The position numbers were made by a program, and so were the translations under genes. Shown piece after piece: positions 23,928 through 36,479 of a stretch of DNA of 64,000 nt. The notes beneath the pieces are model-generated. The model saw only the letters and a program-made list of their open reading frames with translations, did no database searches and was not told where the DNA came from. The DNA comes from Seiridium cupressi. Lineage: Eukaryota > Ascomycota > Sordariomycetes > Amphisphaeriales > Sporocadaceae. Numbering within the stretch: position 1 is the stretch's first letter; the number at the start of each line of letters is the position of its first letter. The stretch covers positions 1-64,000 of the forward strand of contig JARVKI010000107.1 in NCBI GenBank assembly GCA_036674765.1, given 5' to 3'.

Positions 23928-25847
23928 GTTGTCGATATGGGCGCTCGTCGAAAGCAGAAGGGCCAATGCAGGTTAGAGTCGCGCGACGGCCTCGTAGATG
24001 AGGTTTCGTTGTGCGCGACTCTGGTGAAGATCTGTGACGCTTCCAAATTTCTCAAACTCGATTTGTTTGGTTGGAGCTGTTTCAGGGGACCTGGTTCAAG
24101 TGTGGGGTACCGAGGGAGCGTATTGAAGAGGAAGCGGGAAGCGTACGTTTGATTAGTATAGATTAAAGTGAGGTCTCTGAAAGGCTGGTGATGATGTCAA
24201 AGAGTTATATGGCACAAAAACAGTAGAATAGGTATCCCAAAATAAAAGATACGCACCAGCGCAGCGTTGCCTTTTTGAGAGTCGGCCTGCCCATCATGGA
24301 AAGGACGCCGGGGTGCTTATTTGTGTAAGCCGGGGACGGAAAGCAGGGATTCCGTCCACCGAGCACATTTGCGCTAGCGCAGCATCCTTCAGCACTAGTT
24401 ACGGCGCCCATCAACACCATTCTAATGGTACCGTGGCTCTGATAGGGTGATCCTACGGTGATGACTCTTGCTTACAGCAGGCCCAATTCGAGACATCTCG
24501 CCAGGCAACTATACTGCTATGTAGGTAAGCTTATCAAACCGGGAGATGCGGCTGGATGACTCTACAAACAGGGTCTGCAACCCGCTATGGGCCTGCGTCA
24601 GAGTGATAGTATCATGATACATCATGATACATCACTCTACCAATACTATCCTCCTTGAATAACAAATGTGATCAGATGCAATCCGTAGAGTCGCAAACAT
24701 CAAGATAAACAAGAAATATTTCCCCTTCTAGAGAGCGGCCGAAGGACCGGGGCCTTGGTGTCTAATCTAGATCATCGGGTAAAATAATTAAGGTGGTTAC
24801 TTAGGATGGAGCAGCGTTTCAAGCGCCGCTCGTTTATGGCCATAACCCCGGCCTAAGCGAGTAACGTTTCTTGAGCCTCAGCATCATTAATTTCTCGTCC
24901 AGCACATATTGGCCAGGATTCAGCAGCGGGACAATGTCGCCTCGACCCTTCACTGACGAGGAGTTTGTCACCGCCAGAGCTGCGTAGCAATCGGATGCGT
25001 TTGCATGACTCAAATGTTGGGAGACCAGCTCGGTACATCCAAGGCGTCAACGCAACGTTCTAGAATCATTCCATGTAGACGAATGCAATGGTGGGTTCAG
25101 CCCGGATACAAATGCTTGTCTACACCCCGCTAGACTCGGGCCTCGGACTGCTCAACTTACCGAGATCCATGTACGTATTTGATAGAAAGCTACATACCAA
25201 GTGTCGAATTGGGACAGCAATTCGTGCTCTACATACGAATCAAGACGGTTTTGTCCATTGGAGCCCCCCGGACGTTGGTACACAAATTGCTTACTTTCAT
25301 TGAATACTTTCAATTACTGGTTTAGGCATTCGTAGATTTTAATCATGATTGAATTGGAAATTTAGCTACATGTAGGTAAATCTCCGGGCCAGCACTCGGC
25401 CGTGTGGCATGCTTCCCGCCCGCGCTTATGCCCCTCGCATTCGCATCGGGTTTTGGCCATGTAGTTGCAGTATATGCGTTGACACTGTCAACCACAAATA
25501 CGTTGGGATTCGGCACGTTTCAACATTGTTCGCACGGGGTTCGCTTAGGTTTACTTCCTACGAAATTCGGCAATCTGTCGGACCCGATAATTTCCCATTG
25601 AACTCATGTCTACATTATATCCGTTCTTCTGCGAGCATTTCGGGTTCGATGACTGACCTTAACTACCATCCATGTCTTTGCTCACGTCAGAATCCCTATA
25701 CTATCTGCCAGCATGCTTATATGCTTGAATCCCAAAAAATAATAATGCAAGGACTGATGCGGAGTAATTTAGAAACATCGTATCTCGATGTAATTAGAGA
25801 TTATGTACAGTATCTATCGTGTAGGTATTCTATAGTCATCATCATAC
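23928..25847. other. Intergenic region with ABC transporter promoter
   Basis: About 1.9 kb between the start of the ABC transporter gene and the stop of the LMBR1-family gene. The right half is AT-rich. No gene is supported. A 39-bp dyad containing two 10-bp direct repeats lies at 24600-24638 and is listed separately. Confidence 0.5.
24600..24638. promoter_or_regulatory. Dyad with nested tandem repeat, possible operator
   Basis: The 8-base arms AGAGTGAT (24600-24607) and ATCACTCT (24631-24638) are perfect inverted repeats. Between them the 10-base unit ATCATGATAC occurs twice in tandem (24611-24620, 24621-24630), and GTATCATGATAC (24609-24620) is itself a perfect palindrome. It lies about 670 bp upstream of the ABC transporter start, a plausible distance for a dimeric regulator site. 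The function is inference. Confidence 0.4.
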
Positions 25848-27977
25848 TCATAGTCTTATGTCGCCACTGCCACCGAACCACTTGGGCTTCTTGATGCCAT
25901 CCCCGAGCTCCTGCAACCACTTTGGAGTATCAAATGTATCTATCGTATTCTTGAAACGGTGGCTTATGCCGGAGAAGAAGTTATCATCTTCAGGCAGTTC
26001 TTCAGTCCTTGCTCCTCTAGAGGATTGGCCTCCTCGCGCCGCCGGGTTGTCACGGTACGATGGAGATGTTGCAAATGGGGTATGCGAACGCTCCGCTCTA
26101 GCCGCAGGCACAGATAGAACTGGTGTTCCCCGAGACGGCCTCCCAGTGATGGCCTCGCGCCTAGAGATGGAAGTGCCGTTCAGCTCACGCTCAATGAGAT
26201 CCCGTCCCTCGCGCCATGACCCTGTTCCATAACTACGCTCATTTTCTCCCTCGTCAGTGACCAGTTCCATATCGAAACCGAACATGCGCTTGACTCGTCC
26301 ATAGAGCCCAAACAGTGTCGCGAATACTGGTAATAAGACCAGAACGGGGAATATGTAGTCAAACCATTTTCCAAGCGCTGTGAGATCGACGAATTGTCCA
26401 AGGAAGTGGTAGAATGTAGTCTTCTGGTAGATGGTAGGCGAAAGGAAGGTCATGAAGTTGTAAGACAACGGGACACTTAACCTAGCGACCTGACTTGCAT
26501 ACCAGAAAGCAGACTCATGAGCAGTGTTGCGCCGAACCAAAGCACGGCCTCTCCACACCTTGACCTCGGTCACTGACACCAAAGCAGCCGCGCACATGTA
26601 CATTATCCAGAGCGCGGCAATGACCTGCCCGGCAAAGCCAACCTGACCCTTTTCTCCTGTCCAGTGGTGGACTACGGTGAGGCGGATGACAGAGAGGTTG
26701 GGCAAAGCCGCTTTAACCAATTCCGACCAGATGATGCAAGCAGATGCTAGCGCCAAAATACCACCGAGGAGAATTCGAAGTACTGGCGTGATATGAAAAT
26801 GTAACAGGTATCGGGAATATGGTGTGAGTACCGTTGCTTTACCCAAGAGAGACGACTCCGGGTTTGCGTGCCCAAAATCCAGCTTCTTCGATGCACCTGA
26901 ATCTAGGATTGCTTGAGTTCTTGCAGCATCTTCCAGAAGACGGTTCCACTCGTCGACATATCGTGACCTAGCATGGCGTGATCGATCGAGCTTTCTCGTT
27001 AAATCGGCCAGGTATTTCTCGGTGATGACTGTAGGTAAAATCCGGCTCTCAGTCCCTAATCGTGGAGCAATGGTGCTCGGCCGGGACTCGGGCACATTGC
27101 ACATATCTGCGAGCTCCTCGATCCAGTCCTGGAAGTCCCTCGCGCTGCCGGTTTTCCGTTTGCTCAGTTCTGAGATTTGAGCTTCGATTTCTTCCAAGTT
27201 CGCCAGTGAATCCTCCATTTTTTCGTAGATCTTTGGCGCATGAGTCTGGATTCGGCGGAGCCGACCAGGAATACTGGCGTTCCTGATGAGAGTCCTCGGG
27301 ATCGAAACAAGACCGTGTCCCATGAGATAGATAGCCAACACCAACCCCCAGCAGTAGGCTAATGCCATGACTAGACTCTTCAACGACACAAGCGAAGGGC
27401 CATACGATATGAACACATAGATGAGACCAAGGATTCCAGATCCGAGGACCATCAAGTGGTATTGCGCATTCGCACGCAAGGAGTACAGCAGTCTGTCCTT
27501 GGGTTCGCGGTACCCAGCGTCGGAGTACTCGGCAAGGATGGGAAGTATGAACCTACCACCAAAAATTAGCAAGATTCCTCCTTCGTTCCTTGTTCATGTC
27601 TCAATCTTGTTCTGGCACATCCTCGTCCCGGTGTAGTCCACCTCAAGAAGTACCTACCATGTCAGTACAAAGGTCAACCAGTATGTGATCCGCCACGAAA
27701 CCAACAACAGCCTTTGCGGAAACCATATACCCCTCGCGGCTTCATCGTCGGTGGCAGCGCTGGATGCGAGATCGATCGGAACAAGCAATACGATAAAGGC
27801 CGGCAGCCATAATGCGAAGAAGATCGGAACCAGAATGTATGCGGGCGTGGTTCGTAGAGGCAGGTAATATCGCTGGATCATGAGGACGATAAAGGAGAAT
27901 GTCAGAAGTGCGATGCTGGCGAACACTTCGGAACCTGCAGCAGAGGCAGACGCCGTGGTCAATGTCAGTGCCGCCAT
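25848..27977 (-). CDS. LMBR1-domain polytopic membrane protein (LMBD2-like)
   Basis: Two exons (27977-27658, 27552-25848; intron 105 bp with branch-like TTGCTAAT) give 674 residues. Nine or so hydrophobic membrane segments are arranged as in the LMBR1/LIMR family: a cluster of five at the N-terminus (about 15-190), a long hydrophilic coiled-coil-like loop (about 200-330), further segments to about 510, and a disordered Ser/Arg-rich C-tail. The hydrophobic frame and the phrases LRTTPAYILVP and FILPILAEYSDAGYREPKDR fit fungal members I know. The molecular role in fungi is not established; animal relatives act as lipocalin receptors or lysosomal and plasma-membrane proteins. The start codon is the first Met of exon 1, directly before the first membrane segment. 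Confidence 0.9.
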
Positions 27978-29410
27978 GATGGATCGATCCTATCAAGACT
28001 CCATCAACCAGGGGTCTTGGCGACAGTGCCGGGACGGTTCAGAGGATGCTACTGCGCGGCTTTCGTCTAGCTGTGGGAGGGCTGTTGTCGTTTGGTCGTA
28101 GAAACTGGCCAAAGAATTGTCTTTATGCGACAGAAGAAGAATGGGGACAAAGCAAAATAATAGTGGACAGCTTCCTGACTCGACAGGATGCATACGACTG
28201 TAATTAAAGAGTGAAGAATCCGCGATGCGACAGGCGGCCAAAACGAAATTAGCAGTGACTGACGTATGCCCCAGTCGCAAGACGCCAATCCCGTCCGCTC
28301 TCCGCTGTGGCTGTTTAGCACAATTTGGGGGTCCAACGGCCCCACGCCACTCGCAATCTGGCACATCCTAAAATATCCCACTCCGGCTTTAAGTGGACAC
28401 ATTGAGTTTTCGAAAGATATTTTACAAGCACCCATCTTTAGGAATATGTGAGTGACGGCTATATATTCCTTGCGATGACTCAGTGCAGCAGGTGCAAGAG
28501 TCGGCCTTACCAGAAGAGAGCTTGGCGCGGGCAGCTCAAGTGCTGACCGAACGGCGCACCAGTTCATAATGACTGTATAAGTTTCGAGAGAGCCTGTCTA
28601 CTGCAGCTGTTCTTACAAGCACTTGGCCCCAGTATGATTATAGGGTCGGTTGGTGTCTTTAGAGGCTGTTCCGACGAGGAGTGTTGATATTGATAGATGA
28701 TCCTGCTATGCACTGTCGACGTCGTCTAAATGTGGTAGCTGTGCCTGTATCTATGAGCACAACGACTTCCTGCTCCTAGCAACCCAAGGATACTTGCTCA
28801 ATGCGATAAACGATACCTCGCCTTGTCCTATTGCTTATGTAAGTAATCGTCATTTAGTATTTCAAACCAACCTTCTTGTCCGTTTTCTTTCCGAAGTGAG
28901 ATGTTCTAGGTGCGCCAGCCTGCCAGCATTGCGGATTTTTCATTGTTCAATTACAGAGATAGTCCATATGTCGCGGTTGGGTTGCGTTTTTGGGGCATCC
29001 AACCCACCATTCTTGGCACCCCAAAGCACCATTTTAGGCAGGGCTTATGTACTATTCGAAGCCCTCTCTACGGCCATGATGTCTTTGGCGTCTTCCCCCA
29101 TCACTTACCTGTGATCATCTTGACGCTTCTATTATATATGTGAACCGTTCCCGTTAAAACTACATGGATTAAGGAGAACATTGGTGCAGGTCATGAGCAT
29201 AGTCTGGGGAGTACAAGGGATACAACTCTCCAATTCTCCATGATCAGAACAGACCTAAAGATTCGACAATGGTTTTAAAGACTTCTACATATCAGCTATC
29301 TCAACATGCATTAGTAACGAACATTGATAGAGAGCACCTTCGTATTCGCCCGGTCATTCCATAGTAACATGCGACGCACAGTTTAATATCCATGAAGGCG
29401 AGCCCGTTAA
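27978..29410. other. Intergenic region
   Basis: About 1.4 kb between the start of the LMBR1-family gene and the 3' end of the polyketide synthase relic. It contains the LMBR1-family promoter. A 166-codon frame at 28067-28567 (-) has no domain and a composition unlike its neighbours and is not accepted. This gap marks the change from intact housekeeping genes to relics. Confidence 0.5.
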
Positions 29411-32400
29411 TCACACCTTCATTGATGTGCCATTGCCCTTTAAGAGCCTGGGATATTCTCTTCCTCCCTCGGCCATCTCGGTAATCAGGGCCCCAACCCC
29501 GGGATGCAGTCCGGCTAGCACAGCCTTGGCGACGCATTCCTCTATTGTAAGTTCATGAAAAGGTGTGCCATGAGACTCTTCCAGCCCGATGAGTGATAGC
29601 CTTTTCAGAGGAATGAGCAAGTCACCAACCTCGTGGACAAAACGGATGGCTCCCTCTTCCCATGGACTACCACTGAACACATGTCCCATGATAGACTGGC
29701 AAACGTTTCTCACATGGACTAGATCTAACACACCTTGGTTTCGTTCAACTTTGGGCGCCGCCTTCAGTTTGTTAACGAATGTCAGCAACGCGTTCACCCA
29801 ATCCTTCTTGGCTTCCTCGCCGATGGCATCGACTCCTTCCCGGATAATGGCCGACGGCCAGTGAATGCAGACGCGCAGTCCATGGATCTGATTGGTACGC
29901 TCAAGGAGCCTCTCACATACTCACTTCCCACATATGTATCCGAACGAACCATCTGACTCCCAATCGGATCCAAGCTCGACTGGGCCAGAAGGAAAGCCTT
30001 CGGTTCCGCTCTTCTCGTGGAAGATTCCCACGCCAGCTGAGGACACGTAGTGCAAAGTAATCCGCCTCCGGATAAAAAGGCGGGCAAGAAGTGCTGTCGA
30101 CTTGACGTTCGCGGGACGAAGATCCGCGTAATGCTTCAGGTGCGACGTATCTGATCCGTTGTGGATTACAACATCAGCCTCGTTGAAGACCAACGCCACT
30201 TCTTCCTTGGAAAGGCCCAGTATCGATTGCGTGAGGTATCCCTCATAGAAAACGACACGTGGATCTTGAGGTAACCTGCCTTGTTCCCGCCGCCTGGCAA
30301 GACTGCGAACAGCCAAGCAAATTACTTTCTCGACACCGGGCTCCAAGAGCAGGTGGGTCAAGAGATAGCGGCCCAGTAGTCCAGTACACTCTGTAAGGAG
30401 GACAATTCGCGGAGGATAGCGGGCATATTGGATTGAGATGACGTTGGGCATATCCGCGGGTGGATGAGACTCGCTGTCCCAGTCGAGCTTTCCCCTTCCG
30501 TCAACCCGGACCTCTCCAAGTCTGCCAGTGAGGTCTAGGTCAGATAGAGCAGTCAGTATCACAGAGGCTTCTCTAGATAAAGTATCTCTCACAATTAAAC
30601 TTTCCTCGCTGTCCTTAGTTCTCTGTCTTTCAGATGCCCTTCCGTCAGTGCCTGTTAGCTCTGGCACAAGTTCAGAGGGTACGTTATCGACCACGAACTC
30701 AACAAGGCTGACCATTGTCTTGTTCCCCATGATCTTTAAGACAGGGACGTTTACTTGAAGATTTCGGAGAAACCACGACCGAATATCCACAAATATTAGG
30801 GAATTCAACCCGATCTTGCCACCACACGAAGCCATTAGATCCTCGTCAGGGGTGGTCATTTGCAAAATAGTGCGCATTTGTGCCGAAAAGGAGCCTAGTG
30901 TTCGACAATTAGTATTGGCCTCAGATCGCTTCGTGGACGGCAAGTTTACAGGAGGTTTGTCTTTTGCTTACTTTGCACAACTTGCTGGAGGTCTTCCTTT
31001 GATTGACACTACCGAAGTAGCTCTCCCACAGTGACGACGGTCTTGCCGTCGGCTTCCTTCTTCAGCGCTGCTTCGGTGATAAGAAACGAAGAGAACTTGG
31101 GGTTAGAATATCACTGCGGCGTAAGGGTTGTATCAGATGGCACGTCCGCCAGCCCGGTTGTCAGTTCGGGCCCGTACGGCAAATCCAGTCTGGCAGCATT
31201 ATTGATGGCTTCGCAAATCGATTGATGCCAGTCCTCTTCCGATAGCCGTAGGAGATTCAATCTCTGTACAATGGCGTCCAGCTCTATCCTTGACTCGCGC
31301 TCCAGATATCCAGCTCCTATGATGGCTCCGATATTGACAGCTGCGGTGCGTAAGCCGCGTTTCCGGCGTTGGGCTGCGAGACCACCGAGGAAGGTGTTGG
31401 CCGCCGCACAGTTGGCTTGGCCCACGTTCCCGACCATGCAGTTGACTGACGAAACGAAGACCAGGAGGTTAAGGTCGGTGTCGTAAAATAAACGGTCAAG
31501 ATTGATCCCCCTATTGACCTTAGGTCAAATAACATCTATAAACTGACCATATGACATATTCTCGATGGCAGTGTCCCGGAGATCATCGCCCCGTGAATTA
31601 CGCCCTGTACTGGAGGGAGAGTTTCGCGGATCTCCTCGTAAACCTTCTGCAATGCATCGCTGTGGGTCACGTCGCTGATAGATACCGGCAAACATTAGCT
31701 CATGACACAACGCATAATGATTCTGGACTAACCAGGGCAGAATGCAAACTCGAGCGCCTCTCTGTCTATGAGCTTCTATCCAATCAGGTGCTATATCCGG
31801 CTGCCTAATCGTAATTACCAAAGTTGTTGCTCCTTTGTTGATCATCCAGTCTGCCAATGATATTCCTAAGGCACGAGTCATACCTACAATCCAATAGGTA
31901 CTGCCTTTGCTCTTGAGCATGGGAACACTGTCAAGTCTACTTGCTCGGACTGGGACGGGTTTGGTACTTGTCCAGTCAATCACAGACAAATGGTCTGGAG
32001 GGTCGGTTGCACGAGCAACCTGATCGAGGGGCAGCATGGCAGCCCAATACACAGTGACCCCCGCTTTCTCTTCCGGATCAATCCTTTGAGAGAAGCCAAA
32101 AGCGGACCATAGAAGAGCTCCAATGATGCCAGGACCTTTTGGGTCCTTGTCCAATTTTGCAGGACTGCTGGGAGAATAAAACATCTCTTTGGACAGGAAC
32201 ATTCGGCAATGAGGTCGGCTCGCGGCCTTGAGAGTGTCCTCATTCGCAAGTGTCTACAGTTCATCTGCAGAGAAGCTAATAAAACAGCACGGACTAATAC
32301 CATAGATCAGTTCTTCGACATCTGATTGTAATATGTATCGTGACAATCGAATCCAGGAGGCGGGAACTTCGTTGTCTCCAGCATCTATAGTATAGACTAC

Positions 32401-32890
32401 GTGCACATCTCGATCGACGGCCTGAGTATCCAGCGCCATGGCGATCACTGCCGGGACATTTTGAGCAATCAGTGTCTGCCTAGGTTCCACGAATCGAAGG
32501 ATCTGCGCGGCAACTATATGAGCAAATATGGAAGCAACAAGCTGCCCTTTGTCCAGGCCCGAGTCGGGCACAGGGACTGTGGATTCACAGGGCAGTTTAA
32601 CAACGGAAACCAGCGAGGATATAAGCGCAATGTGGGACGTTCTGATAGCGACATCATTGCCGATCATCAAGAACATAGGTCCCAGGGGCGTGTTCACAGC
32701 CAATAGACTAGTGACTGGTTTTCAACTCAATCTGATCTGGAATATCGCTGAGCACGGCGACCGAGTCTTGATAATGCGGAAAGTCCAGCAGTGTACACAA
32801 TCCTGAGTCGAACTGCGCAACAATGCGGGTGGTCGATACCTCTACTTCCTGGATAACAAGCCGGCCTGCAGAGTTATGCCGGCTGTTAAT
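29411..32890 (-). pseudogene. Relic of a reducing polyketide synthase, KR-ACP-reductase end
   Basis: The 3' third of a highly reducing PKS survives in pieces. In order of the protein they are: a post-methyltransferase region (32860-32254), the ketoreductase (about 32000-31110; YWIVGMTRALG and NCMVGNVGQANCAAANTF), the acyl carrier domain (about 30880-30700; the usual GxDSL reads GLNSL) and a C-terminal thioester-reductase domain with an NAD-binding GCTGLLGRYLL-like start (reads ECTGLLGRYLL, about 30410) and HYVSSAGVGIFH. KS, AT and DH are missing. Stops include TGA at 31525-31527, where family members have Arg, and TGA at 29921-29923, where they have Trp (GK*VCERLLER); frame shifts disrupt the ketoreductase near 31550-31740. 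The intact ancestor would have made a reduced polyketide released as an aldehyde or alcohol. It ends abruptly beside a methyltransferase fragment on the other strand. Confidence 0.85.
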
Positions 32891-33019
32891 CTCTGGGGAG
32901 TCTCATAGATGTGAAATTAGCTGGTGTACTTTACTGTCAATGACAACCTCCGGTTCGAGAGCCCAAAGCAGGTTTCCATAGAGAAGACCAAGTCTATCAC
33001 AGCCTCCTCCAAGCCCCCA

Positions 33020-33298
33020 ATGTCCCAAGCAGCCAAGCCGGACCCGGCCCAGCAGGGCAGCAACAGCAACAGCGGGGAAGAAGGGCACAAGGTGGACTGG
33101 AGCACGCTCCCGGAGGACGTGTTCCGCGTATTTGAATACCGCACCGCACAAAACAGTGCCGAATACCTCTTGCCGACGCTCGACAAGCTGCGGCAGCGCA
33201 ACCTTGCGCTGCCAATCCTCGACGTGGGCGCGGGCTCGGCGTTGATATCGGCGTCGTTTGCCAATAGACGGAAAAGGTGCGGAAAGCTCCGCCCATGA
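33020..33298 (+). pseudogene. Truncated SAM-dependent methyltransferase fragment
   Basis: A 92-codon frame starts like small fungal UbiE/Methyltransf class I enzymes: a disordered N-terminus, then a region around FRVFEYRTAQNSAEYLLP and the SAM-binding motif I as ILDVGAGSALISASFA. It then runs into a few basic residues and a stop, so the rest of the Rossmann fold is missing. The usual motif I is GAGSGTIS; here the second glycine is Ala and Leu replaces Thr. An upstream in-frame Met at 32924 adds 32 unremarkable residues. It starts only about 130 bp from the broken end of the PKS relic on the other strand. It is a remnant and cannot be an active enzyme. Confidence 0.65.
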
Positions 33299-34115
33299 GC
33301 CAACCAAGACCCTGGGTGAGCAGCGCCGCCCTAGAGCGTGCGAGCTAGGCAGCAACAACTCTCATAATAGCCGGACTGGAGCATTATTAAAGCTGGAGGG
33401 TAGGTGTAAGGAGAGATATCAAGCTGAACCGTCTCTGAGAATCTCATTCCTCCAGCGGAATGAAATTGCCTGCCAGCATAAAATCTAAGGCTCGATACCG
33501 GCGAACTTTCATTTAACAGGAATATTCTGAGACATCAGTCTATTCACAGGCCACTGTGGAAGGACGGAGTCAAAGCTTCATGTTGCCTTCGTTCGGTCGA
33601 AGGCCCCATATCGATCGTTCAGTACAGGCCATAGTGGTCACGGACTAGTTCCTGTGATATATCTGTTAGAAACAATGCCTTCCGCACGCTTCACCCAAAA
33701 GCGACCGGTGTCAGTGCCAGTCAATTCTACAAAGGACTGGTCTCCGTTCAGCTCGATAGCACGCTGGCGTCTGTCCTTGACATCATTAAGAGGGATCACA
33801 ACGTACATATGCGTGAAGTTAGGAACATCACTAGTACTGCTGAGCTCCACGTTTGTAATTTTACTCGACTTAGCATATTATCTATATAAACTGAACTTTC
33901 TTTTCCTGCCTTTTTGATCGACGGCGTCCTTGACTCACTCGCCTACCACCTTTGTTTCTACCTGGGGGGTTTCCACCGCGTACTAATGCGTCCTTTTGCT
34001 CTATTTCGCGACGAATTCCATGAATCCTTCTCTCTATCCAATCGAATATACGATCGTACTGGAATTTTTCCGCTCGGAAGCGAGCACGAAACAGCTTCTG
34101 AAAATAGCCTGAGGC
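33299..34115. other. Non-coding stretch among relics
   Basis: No recognisable gene or domain. Short frames (for example 33638-33850 on the minus strand) have no family resemblance I can name. It is likely degraded sequence between the methyltransferase and kinase remnants. Confidence 0.4.
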
Positions 34116-34800
34116 TTATCGCTGGAACCCTAGGAGCGTATAGGGTTTATTTACTCGGCAAACTCCCTGGGGAGCCCATCCTTGTAGAGATCTCTTCCCG
34201 ATATATTTCCTGCCTCTGATAAACATGTTTTTCTCTTTGTTCGTCGCCGCCTTGAGTCCCTGCCATGGCAGAAACCCGCGCAAAATATACTGGAGATCGT
34301 CAGCACAGGTACTGCCATAAGGGCACAAGAAACTTACCACGACCATCGTGACTATTAATGCTGGCGCAGCGACGAGTCCCTTCGAATGAAAGACTTTCAT
34401 AGCCCTTACACGCTTCGTTCTCGGAGAAATCTATGGCCAGACCAAAGTCCACAGCATATAGAATGTTGCCATTTTTTCCAATTCCTATTAGGAAATTGTC
34501 GGGCTTGACGTCGGGGTGCAGAAAGTGCTTGTGAATACACTCCATCCGAGATCTTGTTTGCTCTGCAATAAGCAGAATGGTCTTCAGCGAGAACCTCCGC
34601 GAAGACACGCGCCGGCAAGCAGATGTCGATAAATTTCGAGTTTCGGGAGGAGATGAATCTCATCCACCGTCCTGCGCTGGCAATGTTATCGATAGCGATT
34701 GCTGACGGTGCCCTGTTGCCTCTCAAAAGTTTGAAAGGCATCTACCGCTTGCGCGTTCCAAAGCACAAGGACCGAACCACCCTGCATATGCTACCCTATT
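34116..34800 (-). pseudogene. Casein kinase 1 relic
   Basis: Pieces in shifted frames match the casein kinase 1 catalytic domain. A first segment reads RRFSLKTILLIAEQT and CIHKHFLHPDVKPDNFLIGIG, corresponding to helix E and the catalytic loop; a DFG appears in AVDFGLAIDF, followed by a weak match to the ARYASIN element (RRCASIN). Further downstream, RGFLPWQGLKAATNKEKN matches the conserved PWQGLKA stretch. The catalytic-loop HRD is HPD, so the conserved Arg is lost, and frame breaks separate the pieces. The N-terminal lobe with the glycine loop and catalytic Lys is not visible. Active CK1 genes are essential and conserved in fungi, so this is a duplicated or captured fragment, not the cell's main copy. 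Confidence 0.75.
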
Positions 34801-35077
34801 GTATGGAAAGATATTTATTCCAGCACGTGGGCCGTCCTGACACTCGGTGTGATTACCAGCAGGCGCAGTAAGCTCTTGTACGTCTCGGCAGGCCCTGTGG
34901 CTATTTCAACACCCTTATGCTTTATGAGCGCAGGACAGCATTGACTGACATGACCGTCCTCTGCGCCCAGTCTTCGCTATGACGCTGGAATGCAGATATT
35001 ATATCACAGATGTACTCCTCAGTCTCAGAAGGTCGTAGCGAGGCTGCAATGACAAGCTTTTGCCATTCTCTGCCATA

Positions 35078-35308
35078 TTAGGATTGCTGACGCTTGATTT
35101 TGGAGTCGTATCGGTGGTGCATTAAGCACGCAAAGCCAAGATATTCAATCCAGGTCGTCAGCTCGTCCTGTTGTTTTGGGTCTTCGTGAAATCGAAATGG
35201 CCGGGGGTAGTCATACTGTGCTAAAAGACTGGTAACCACCTCTGTATAGCTCGAGCATCGAGATCGAAACTCCCAGACAAAGCCGCTGTAGGCAAGGTCT
35301 ACGTCCAC
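35078..35308 (-). pseudogene. Fragment of an uncharacterised fungal protein
   Basis: A 76-codon frame with well-formed protein-like sequence: many aromatic residues, a phrase RPFRFHEDPKQQDELTTWIEY and a basic end. It resembles a widespread family of unnamed fungal proteins often found near repeats and chromosome ends; that resemblance is from memory and uncertain. The frame continues in neither direction, so it is probably a remnant. No catalytic motif is visible. Confidence 0.4.
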
Positions 35309-36440
35309 AAAGAACGAGTCGATATCGGCATCGGCAGGATGTCCTTATCGGTCATGTGTTTGCCATTGGCGAAAATCACGCCAATTCACCACCTGCTCTG
35401 CGAATATCTCTCATTGGGGTGGTTTTGCGTCCGGATATAAGTCGGGATTTATACAGCGGATAGAATGGATCATGCCATGAGATTTGAAGTTTGTATCGCT
35501 TACCTGGGTGGAGGTATTACTAGACTTGTAGAAGCTAGAGAGCCAAACGTGGTAAGGCGATACCCTTGTATTAAAGCTTTCAACGCTAAGAGATTGCTAG
35601 AAGCACGAAAAGTCATAATTCAATATAGAGATAGAGAGTTAAATGACATAACTGCACACTTCTCAGTAGGACACGGACATCAGTTACCCCACGTATGAAA
35701 GCCTTTGGTGTATGTTTGATCTGTATCTTTTCGAACCCGCGTCTCACCTCTTTTAGTTTTCGATCTTTCTTTTCTTTTGTGTTCTTTAGCATTGACTATA
35801 TTTTCTACTCAAACCTATACTATAACCTTGTGGCTTTTGTTCCACACCCCGTTCATAACCAGAAACTCGAAGTATACATGTCAGGTAAGACCCAGATCAC
35901 CTACAAATCCTCACCAGTACTAGTCTAACCCCTCTTCTATGACACAATGTCCCTCTCCTCAAGACTAACACTACTCCAATTACTGCCATATTTAAGGAAT
36001 AACCTAGAGATCCGCGGGGAGAAACCATCAACACTATAACCGAGGTGACTATATATTCCTCGGCCGCCATCCCGGATTAATGCTAGATATAATTCTCTAG
36101 ATCACCGCAATAGAGATTCCGCTAGTCCACTGAGTCTGCAGTATTACTAGGTCCTTTCAAACCACAGAACTCTCAACCCTTGAGACAGGCAAAGCCCGGA
36201 GAGAGAATAGCGGGTACCAGCCTGCCAGAAATTCCGTTTTGAGCTCAAGGACTTCACCAAATTGTCATCATGTTGTCCGCGCCGCTTTCTGATGCCCTTT
36301 TCGCGCCTTTAGACTGGCTCTCTTGTGTTAAAAACATTTGTTTCTCGGTAAGATTAAATCCAAATATAGAATACCAGTCACGTGTGTCCTTAGAGGGCTC
36401 TTACAATTATGCATACAGATAGCCGACTACAACGTTCCAA
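35309..36440. other. AT-rich region without genes
   Basis: Local base composition shifts to AT, especially 35460-36060. Open frames here are short and low-complexity (Phe/Tyr/Ser rich), typical of AT-rich non-coding DNA. No terminal repeats or transposase remnant could be identified. Confidence 0.45.
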
Positions 36441-36479
36441 ATTCTAGCTTATAACTTATCTAATAGGGGGCGCCGCTTA

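Noticed and set aside
28067..28567. 166-codon open frame on the minus strand
   Set aside because: No domain, mixed composition, and it overlaps the promoter of the LMBR1-family gene; not supported as a gene.
29411..32890. Intact PKS-NRPS hybrid
   Set aside because: The reductase domain follows the carrier domain directly, no condensation or adenylation motifs are visible, and the frame has stops and shifts.
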